Assembly: GCA_026745465.1 (NCBI GenBank)
Contig: JACYXH010000335.1
Location: 62,001-126,000, forward strand
Direction of reading: 5' to 3'
DNA from: Lota lota
Lineage: Eukaryota; Chordata; Actinopteri; Gadiformes; Lotidae
DNA length: 64,000 bases
Shown: piece after piece, positions 47,856 to 64,000 of the stretch
Position numbering within the stretch: position 1 is the stretch's first letter
How the letters are laid out: every line of letters starts with the position of its first letter
Translations under genes and position numbers: made by a program
Notes under the pieces: model-generated
Told to the model about the DNA's origin: nothing
Seen by the model: the letters and a program-made list of their open reading frames with translations, nothing else
Databases searched by the model: none

Positions 47856-48410
47856 GATTGTGTGTGGAACAAGAAACAATATATAAAATACAATACATTT
47901 ATTTAATGCCACATTTATTAATTTAATGCCACAAAAAAGTTAGCATTTAACAAAAACATGTGGCATTATGAAATAAAAGTCCCAGGAAATAAATAAATGT
48001 GGCATTAAATAAATTAATGTATTATTATTAAATAAAATTCCCCTGAAATTAATAAATGTGGCATTAAATGAATTAATTTAGCATTTTGAAATAAGTCCCC
48101 ATACACTATAGAAAATACAGAATATATATTATATCTGTTTTTTAAATGCAGCTGTAGTGTTGAGAACTATTCTATTAAACCTTCATTACCCTTTATAATT
48201 AGGCTTATATAGTTATAGGAACCAACGAATAATAAAGAATAAAGCTTCAGCCCCGATCAAATATTCAACAAAAGAAGAAGAAGAGAGAACAGATTTATTG
48301 CCGATACGCTCGCTGCAGGAACGCGGCCCAGCGTGCACGCGCACAGTGCACACACGAGCAGCAGAGCTATGAGAGCAGCAGACAGCGGATTCAGTCAGAG
48401 GAGGAAGTAG

Positions 48411-48537
<127 letters not shown>

Positions 48538-48539
48538 CT

Positions 48540-48904
48540 GAAGGTTTGGCTTTCCCTGAAAACACGTGACCATTGACGACAGCCTCAAATGGGGCAGCCC
48601 CCGATTGGCTAGCACAGAGAGGAGGCGGTTCCTGTGAGTTATCCGAGGATGTGATTGGCTGTCTGGACTTCCCAGTGCGTCACAGTCCTGTATGTTCCTC
48701 ATTGTTCAAGTCTGCTTCCTCATTTGCCCTTCTGTCTTTCTCAGTGAGGAGCCCTTAACTCTTTCTCTAGATCCACTTTTAATCCCTTTTACCTGATTTA
48801 CTTGATTTAGGAACACTTTAACCTCCTTTTCTTCCCTTGCATTTATACTTTTATATCTTTATACTGAATGGGGTGGAACACATTTTAATCACGGAATAGA
48901 TAAG
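48540..48904 (+). promoter_or_regulatory. NLR gene promoter and leader exon, copy D
   Basis: It has one gattggct near 48604 and another near 48653 (two inverted CCAAT boxes), a ctgcttcctcatttg block, ctctagatccacttttaatc and the donor ataag then gtaagcc at 48904/48905. Upstream are one 88-bp unit (48160), the shared flank at 48262 and a (TG)n tract at 48415-48533. It is the nearest leader copy to the NLR start codon at 50356 on the same strand, so it is the likely first exon. No TATA box is obvious. Confidence 0.68.
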
Positions 48905-50349
48905 GTAAGCCTACAGTTTACTACAGTTTATATTGTCTTTAGGTTATTGGTATATTAAATGATTTAATCTTGGGAAACGGTTCCGTGTAACGCTTATCAA
49001 TTACATTTTACTATAGAGAAATACAACGTTAGTTTAATGTTTAATATATTGTTCTTTTCTGAGCCATATGGTAAATTGAACATTGCGTTCAATATTTAAG
49101 TGATTAATTTGTCTTGATGCTACTCAAAATGAAAAGAAGGACGTGACAGAAGTCCTTTGAATGTCCTTATATTAGTAAGTTAAATATTAGTGCGTAGCGA
49201 CTGGGGATGGGCCCGTTTATAAATCCTCCTAGTGATGTGTTGCTGGACTGTACCACTTTCACGGGGGGGTTCCTGCGGGTATAGACTCGGTTCCTATGGT
49301 TTAAACCACAGCTGGAGCAAGAGAGGGAGAGAAAGAGACTCGTTGGCCAGCGCCTCCTCGTAATGCTGAAATAAACTATTATATCACGATAATAAGAGTG
49401 TAGCTCTCTTCGCGACAACACACAGGTTGGTTCTTTGAAACGGGCGTTTATTGCCTTGCACGTCTTTTTCTTCGATGCATCCACGTCACGCCGTGAGAAC
49501 TATATATTTTAATGAACACAGTAAATACGTCGATAAATTATACAGTAACCAAACAAATGAAAATACAAATGGCGCTTGACGCGAATATAAACAAAGTTCT
49601 ACAGGTTAAACAAAATACCTAGTTGGCTGCTTGTCCTGAAAATTGCTTATTGAATCCCTTGAAACTGTCTTTATTGGCCTCTGACATCAACAATAATAAC
49701 TCAGACTGCATTAGAGAGGAGCGCCGTAAGATCTGCTCACGGGACATTGCACACTGTCCATTATCTGTTTCCGTAGCAGTGGAAACAACAGATAACATGG
49801 GACGTAACATAAAAAACACAAACAATGGACTAACGTTCGTTTTACCCGTTACATCACATTTACATCAATAGATTATTTATTTATTTACTACATCAAATAA
49901 ACCATGAATTAACTATAAATTATGTATTAATCATGCATCATGAACACAGCATCTATGTGGCAGCACTTACAAAGAGGATACCATATAGATGTATTGAACT
50001 TCACCAGTTTAATTAGATGGAATCTGTGGTTCAGTAAAGTGACAGAATTCAGACTTTGTTCAGTGGAAAAATATTCAAACATTATTTTCCTTTAATTGTA
50101 CTACGATGAGTGTTTCAAGTAAATTGTATTAGTTTAAGCACAGTCACAGTCTCCAAGGTGTTTAATCTTCTCATCTGCTGTACACATCTGTACTGTAGTG
50201 AGGTCAGTGTGGTTATGTTGTGGGGTTCATATTGATGGTCTATGACGTCTGTAACACTTTAGTGTGATGTAGTTACAATGATCTACTCTCTTAATAAACA
50301 GCCAAAGTTCAAAAGGCAAATTAAGTTATCAATGTGTCCAGGTCTCCAG
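48905..50349. other. First intron of the NLR gene
   Basis: The first 260 bases repeat the intron start of leader copies A and C. From about 49165 to 49870 lies unrelated sequence with a G-run (cacgggggggttcc) and an 82-codon frame that I cannot assign. It may be an inserted LTR-type element. An acceptor aggtctccag at about 50349 precedes the start codon by 6 bases. Confidence 0.5.
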
Positions 50350-50355
50350 TCTACT

Positions 50356-59483
<9,128 letters not shown>

Positions 59484-59529
59484 AAAAAAAGAACACGCAC
59501 GCGCTCCGGCGGGTGGGCAGGCGGACCCA

Positions 59530-59865
59530 CTCACACACAGACACACACACAGACACACACACACATAGTACACACACATAGTACACACACAAACACATAG
59601 TACACACACACACATAGTGCACACACACACATAGCACACACACACACACACATAGTACACATACACACACATAGTACAAACACATAGTACACACACACAT
59701 AGTACACACACACACATAGTACACATACACACACATAGTACAAACACATAGTACACACACATAGTACACACACACACACATAGTACACACACACACATAG
59801 CACACACATAACACACACATAGTACACACACACACACACACACATAGTACACACACACATCAATA
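59530..59865. repeat. cacacatagtac repeat in the NLR 3' UTR
   Basis: Irregular CA tract with regular acatagtac punctuation just after the stop codon. Confidence 0.95.
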
Positions 59866-60155
59866 CACAAAAACGTTATATTTTCTCTCATTTACTTCAA
59901 TAACTTTTAAAAAATTTCAATGTCACATACTTTTCGCTTTTACTCAAGTCTGTTAGTGAATTAAAAATGGAGGCGAGAGAGATTTATTGTGGCTGTATTG
60001 TCCTTCCTTTTTTGGGGTAAAGATTTAATGTGTTATTCTGTGTTGTTTTATTTGAAGGGATACATGCTATTTTATATGTTGTTAATGTCTATTAGACAAG
60101 CATATACAATGTAATATTTGTCTATTTACGTTCATCTTGCTCTGCTTATTACAAC

Positions 60156-60161
60156 AATAAA
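60156..60161 (+). terminator. Poly(A) signal of the NLR gene
   Basis: AATAAA in cttattacaacaataaatca, about 670 bp after the stop. The same context is found after the minus-strand gene. No other gene feature is seen between 60162 and 60555. Confidence 0.6.
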
Positions 60162-60559
60162 TCATTTGGTTTGAAGTAACTCAGTACTTGAGTAATCTTT
60201 TCACTACATACTTTCTTACTCTTCCTCAAGTCATTATCTGCTGAATACCTTTACTTCTACTTGAGTTATTAATACTTTAAAAATAGACTTGTTATATATA
60301 AAAGTATGCTGTTATAAATAAGAGGTTATTGACAGTGCTCATTATTCTATATAATTATATAATCTACAATTCTTATCATTACCAATATAAACCCTTATCT
60401 TGTTCCGTCTTAGTATGTCTTCTATGATCTTAAACTTAGTAACCTATGCTCTTTAGTCAACGTTACTAGAATAATCACATAATGCAGAAAGAAACCCGTT
60501 CCACGCTGCTCTTAACTCCGGTCCGGTTCTTTCCGGGATGTCTACGGGCCCTTTGGGAG

Positions 60560-60801
60560 GCCCCGTGACGTCACAACGTCAGCTCCATCTGGGGAGCGGT
60601 TATTGATGGGGTCCGAGAAGGTTCATGAAGCTTCTCGGACACTTGTAGGATAAGGCCACGGTGTGTGGTGCGTTTCATATCCAACATCGCTCATGATGAC
60701 GCTCCCACTCAGCGACTGTAAAAAAGAGCATCACAAAGTGGCCGTGGGTCGTAACCATGGTGATAACCTCTCCCCCCCCCCCCCCCCCCCCTCCCACCAC
60801 C

Positions 60802-60839
<38 letters not shown>

Positions 60840-61070
60840 CTGAGTGTCCTCAGCCCAAATCGTACTGTGATGAACAGAGTCTACTTCCGGGTCGGACGAG
60901 GTGAACGACTAATGCGACACACCTGGTTCATACGGCGAGAGGGGGCGTGGCCCGTGGGGGGCGGAGAGACAGTTCACTCAGCGTCAACACGACGCTCCGC
61001 GCGGTGCGGAGGCTGACTGGACTGCGGAGGCTGACGGAGCGGAAGGCTCCAGACTCTTCACGAGGGAACA
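60560..61070 (+). promoter_or_regulatory. CpG-rich promoter-like segment with CRE
   Basis: gtgacgtcacaacgtcagct near 60566 contains a full CRE palindrome. CpG is frequent from 60880 to 61100 (gcgtcaacacgacgctccgc), unlike the rest of the window. A long poly-C run splits it at 60771-60838. A dyad gagaaggttcatgaagcttctc lies near 60617. Confidence 0.45.
60771..60838. repeat. Poly-C tract
   Basis: Nearly pure C broken by tcccaccacca. It can form i-motif or G-quadruplex DNA, and its length is prone to sequencing error. Confidence 0.95.
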
Positions 61071-61156
61071 TGGACAGCGAGCGGTGCGAGCGGAAGTGCC
61101 GTGTGTCCGGACCTGTACAGCTCACGGCTCCTCCCTCCTCGAGCGACACTCCCCGG
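61071..61156 (+). CDS. Possible first coding exon of an unknown gene
   Basis: ATG in the context gggaacatgg opens a frame MDSERCERKCRVSGPVQLTA ending PPSSSDTP, followed by a donor-like ccccg gtgaac. CpG-rich DNA lies upstream. The remaining exons would lie beyond 61.2 kb and are not found in the window. No family is recognised. It could also be a chance frame in a CpG-rich leader. Confidence 0.3.
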
Positions 61157-61184
61157 TGAACGGCTCTCCTGCCCATACAGACCC

Positions 61185-61357
<173 letters not shown>

Positions 61358-62219
61358 GCATCAATATAGACAAAATACGATGATCACCACAATATAAATA
61401 AATAAATAAATAAATACAAGTTTAACCACCAACACAGCAGTCCTATACAACTAGGCTTCATAACTGTAGGCCTAAAATAGTGCTGACTAAATATATGAAC
61501 ACAGTTGTTTCCAGGCCTACAGTTTGTTAAATGGCAACACTGCTGTATTATGCAGTTATGTCTGATTCATTCAACTCTAGCTAGTAACGTGGAGAATGAA
61601 GCTATAGGCCTACATGAATCATTTAAACGTCTTGAGAATATTAAGCCAATTGATTTGATATAAGGTCCGTTTTGAAATACTAGAAAAAGGTGCACTGTAC
61701 CACCATCTGCTGGTTAGATGACGTCAGTGCAACTGGCTGACCTGAAAAACATGAACCCTACGTCATCACCATGGATTTATGTGTTGAGACGATTTAATCT
61801 CCCTCTCATACGAGTGATACTCTCAAATATAGAGTAGGCCTACACTACATAACACAATGTTAGGATTGGCTCCACAATATTCAAAACAATATCACCTGAA
61901 TCGTTAAAGTCCTTGGTCACCCAAATCCAAACAAGCAAATGTGTTCATGAAGTCAAAGTTGACGTTTTTATTAGTCTTCTATCAAATATTGATAAAGAAA
62001 ATATGCTGTTTAATTTGATAAAATGCAGTTTAAAAAAAGCTTAAAATTTTCTCATCAGAGATTTTTGGATTTTGTGGGCGTGGCACTAATTCAGTTAGAG
62101 AAGTTTGATTGACAGCTACAGGAACCAACCGGTTCTAACCACTGGGCTGTCATCATTCTATATTGTCCCTGACAGTATTTAAAAATGCAATTAATTACAA
62201 ACGCCATTTGCCACAGGTG

Positions 62220-62625
62220 TCAATCACAAATGATGGGTCTGCTACTTGTATGTAGGCCTACCAGGGCAGCTCATCTTCATTAGTTGATAGTGAAGATGGG
62301 TCTGCTACTTGTATGTAGTCCTACCAGGGCAGCTCATCTTCATTAGTTGATAGTGAAGATGGGTCTGCTACTTGTATGTAGGCCTACCAGGGCAGCAGGC
62401 TCATCTTCATTAGTTGATAGTGAAGATGGGTCTGCTACTTGTATGTAGGCCTACCAGGGCAGCTCATCTTCATTAGTTGATAGTGAAGATGGGTCTGCTA
62501 CTTGTATGTAGGCCTACCAGGGCAGCAGGCTCATCTTCATTAGTTGATAGTGAAGATGGGTCTGCTACTTGTATGTAGGCCTACCAGGGCAGCAGGCTCA
62601 TCTTCATTAGTTGACTGTAGTGAAG
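62220..62625. repeat. 63-66 bp minisatellite, about 6 copies
   Basis: Unit agatgggtctgctacttgta, tgtaggcctaccagggcagc, (agg)ctcatcttcattagttgat. From 62626 to 63541 I see no gene. Confidence 0.93.
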
Positions 62626-63541
62626 TTAGTTGACCTCCTCTAGCCTACCTCCTACCTGGGCCCTGGTACATAAAGGAGCAGGCCCATAGCTAGTGTTATG
62701 AGTGACAGCTGTGCTTATGCTACGATGACACATGTGAAAAGACAACTAGGCTAATGCTTGTGATTGGTCAGGCTTACCATTAGCGCCATTGGTCAACTAG
62801 GTCTGAGGTCATTCCTTATTGTAGATATTAGTTACGGAGTTATGGATATGGATATAGGGCCTATATGCTTTTTAGTTTTTTTATATGCGTGTATTTCCAG
62901 ATTGACTGGAGAACAGTTGTCTTCACTTTGACTAGCAGCCTATGCTCACTGAATGTAACAACACTAAAACAAACCTAGCTTGAACCAGATGACAGGGTGA
63001 TTTATGAAATGAAAAGTGGGGACATTTGTAGTTTAGTGGTCCACAGAGTCAACTAACCATCTAAGGTTATGTTTTCTGAAATAAAAAAAGGGACAGATTT
63101 ACGCTTTGCTTGTTATCATGGTGAATGCAGTAGGCTACTATAGGCCTAGTAAAAGATTGGGCCCAATGGCTTACTATGATGTGTTTTAAGCTTAGGTTTA
63201 CCAGCCAGAAAGAGCCAGAGTCTTCTCCTCCGATAAGGAATCGTTTTATATTGTATTCATAGCCTATTGATTATGATCGGTCTGCTTATGGTATAAAGTC
63301 CATAGATAGACCCCCCGCGTAGCGAGGCCACGTCACAGCCTATCAGATAGACCCCAGACTAATTACCAACTGTCTAGAAATGAATATTCATGAGCAAGCT
63401 ACAACCTTTCAATCTATTCATGTATCTTTAAAATCCTATTTTTAAAACGGGGACTGTCCCTGGAAAACGGGGCCGTCTTGTCTTCAGTAGGCCGGTAGTA
63501 TCGGCCTCCTACTGGAGCTGACCGCACTGAGTTCACACTTT

Positions 63542-63593
63542 ACAGGCGCTAGGACCCTGGGGACTACGGCTTCCCCAGGGTCCTAGCGCCTGT
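63542..63593. repeat. Perfect 21-bp-stem hairpin with 10-nt loop
   Basis: caggcgctaggaccctgggg (63543-63562) pairs perfectly with 63573-63592 around actacggctt, and one further A-T pair extends it. The remaining sequence to 64000 includes a (CCACCA)-rich tract at about 63655-63715 and no gene. Confidence 0.92.
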
Positions 63594-64000
63594 CAAGATG
63601 TCTGCCTGCACATTGGCTCCATGAGTCCCCTTATCACTACCTCACCAGAGAACTCCTCCACCACCAGCACCACCACTACCACCACCAGCACCACCACTAC
63701 CACCACCAGCAGTACTAACCGTCTTCACGACGTTAGACTCTAGCTCTATGATGCTAGGCTATCCTCTGAACCCTGAGGTCAAAAAACTAAATTAGGTGTA
63801 GAAGTTCACATATATCCACAGCAAGTTTCCAGTCCGATTCTTCCAAAAATACAGCTGAGGCAATACTTCACGTTCAATGCTCTATTTGTGGGCTCATGCA
63901 AGATCCCCAAAACAACCACCAGAGACCTTCCATTGTCAAAAAAGCTCTGCTTGATTCTGTGTGTAAAATCCTGAGTGCTCTCTTATTATTCTTCTCCCAT

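Noticed and set aside
49619-49871. Opposing frames of 68 and 82 codons in NLR intron 1
   Set aside because: No domain, splice support or homology that I can recognise. They probably belong to an inserted element.

Overview
The window looks like a teleost fish genome, most likely a gadid such as cod or haddock. This is inference. It rests on very long (TG)n/(CA)n tracts, dozens of minisatellites, teleost-type FISNA-NACHT-LRR-B30.2 exons, a Penelope-like retroelement and a pogo-type element. There are no bacterial features and genes are sparse.

Region 1 (about 1-26 kb) is a duplication landscape. A left arm (about 611-5482, +) recurs inverted as a right arm (about 11311-15012 and 20203-21655, -), giving a palindrome with arms of about 4.9 kb. 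The spacer holds a copy of an NLR-type leader exon, (TG)n and (CT)n tracts, an array of tRNA-like units that flips orientation at a near-perfect 39-bp hairpin, and a broken 5' piece of an aspartyl aminopeptidase gene (DNPEP). The right arm is split by a decayed 5.2-kb Penelope-like element (SGNH, reverse transcriptase, GIY-YIG). Part of the right arm is duplicated again at 22.1-23.1 kb. Degenerate TTAGGG-like G-rich tracts link these pieces.

Region 2 (about 26-34 kb) is mostly minisatellites and low-complexity DNA, with only weak exon-like signals.

Region 3 (about 34.2-60.2 kb) is the coding core: two divergently oriented genes built from shared modules. On the plus strand an 11-coding-exon NLR-C gene (50356-59483) gives a frame-consistent protein of 1151 residues: three N-terminal repeat exons, FISNA-NACHT, three LRR exons and PRY-SPRY. 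On the minus strand a 4-coding-exon gene (39075-34810) gives a frame-consistent protein of 350 residues: an acidic N-terminus, one membrane helix, one Ig domain and the same PRY-SPRY exon. Both use the same kind of 5' leader exon, and both have the same intron minisatellite, terminal B30.2 exon and 3' UTR. The minus-strand gene appears to be a chimera of an NLR frame around a membrane-Ig core, and it is the most interesting object here. A pogo-type element lies in an NLR intron.

Region 4 (about 60.5-64 kb) has a CpG-rich, CRE-containing promoter-like segment with a possible first coding exon (+), then intronic or intergenic DNA with a minisatellite and a perfect 21-bp-stem hairpin.

All exon models were read by eye from splice sites and reading-frame phase. 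No alignment or search was run.
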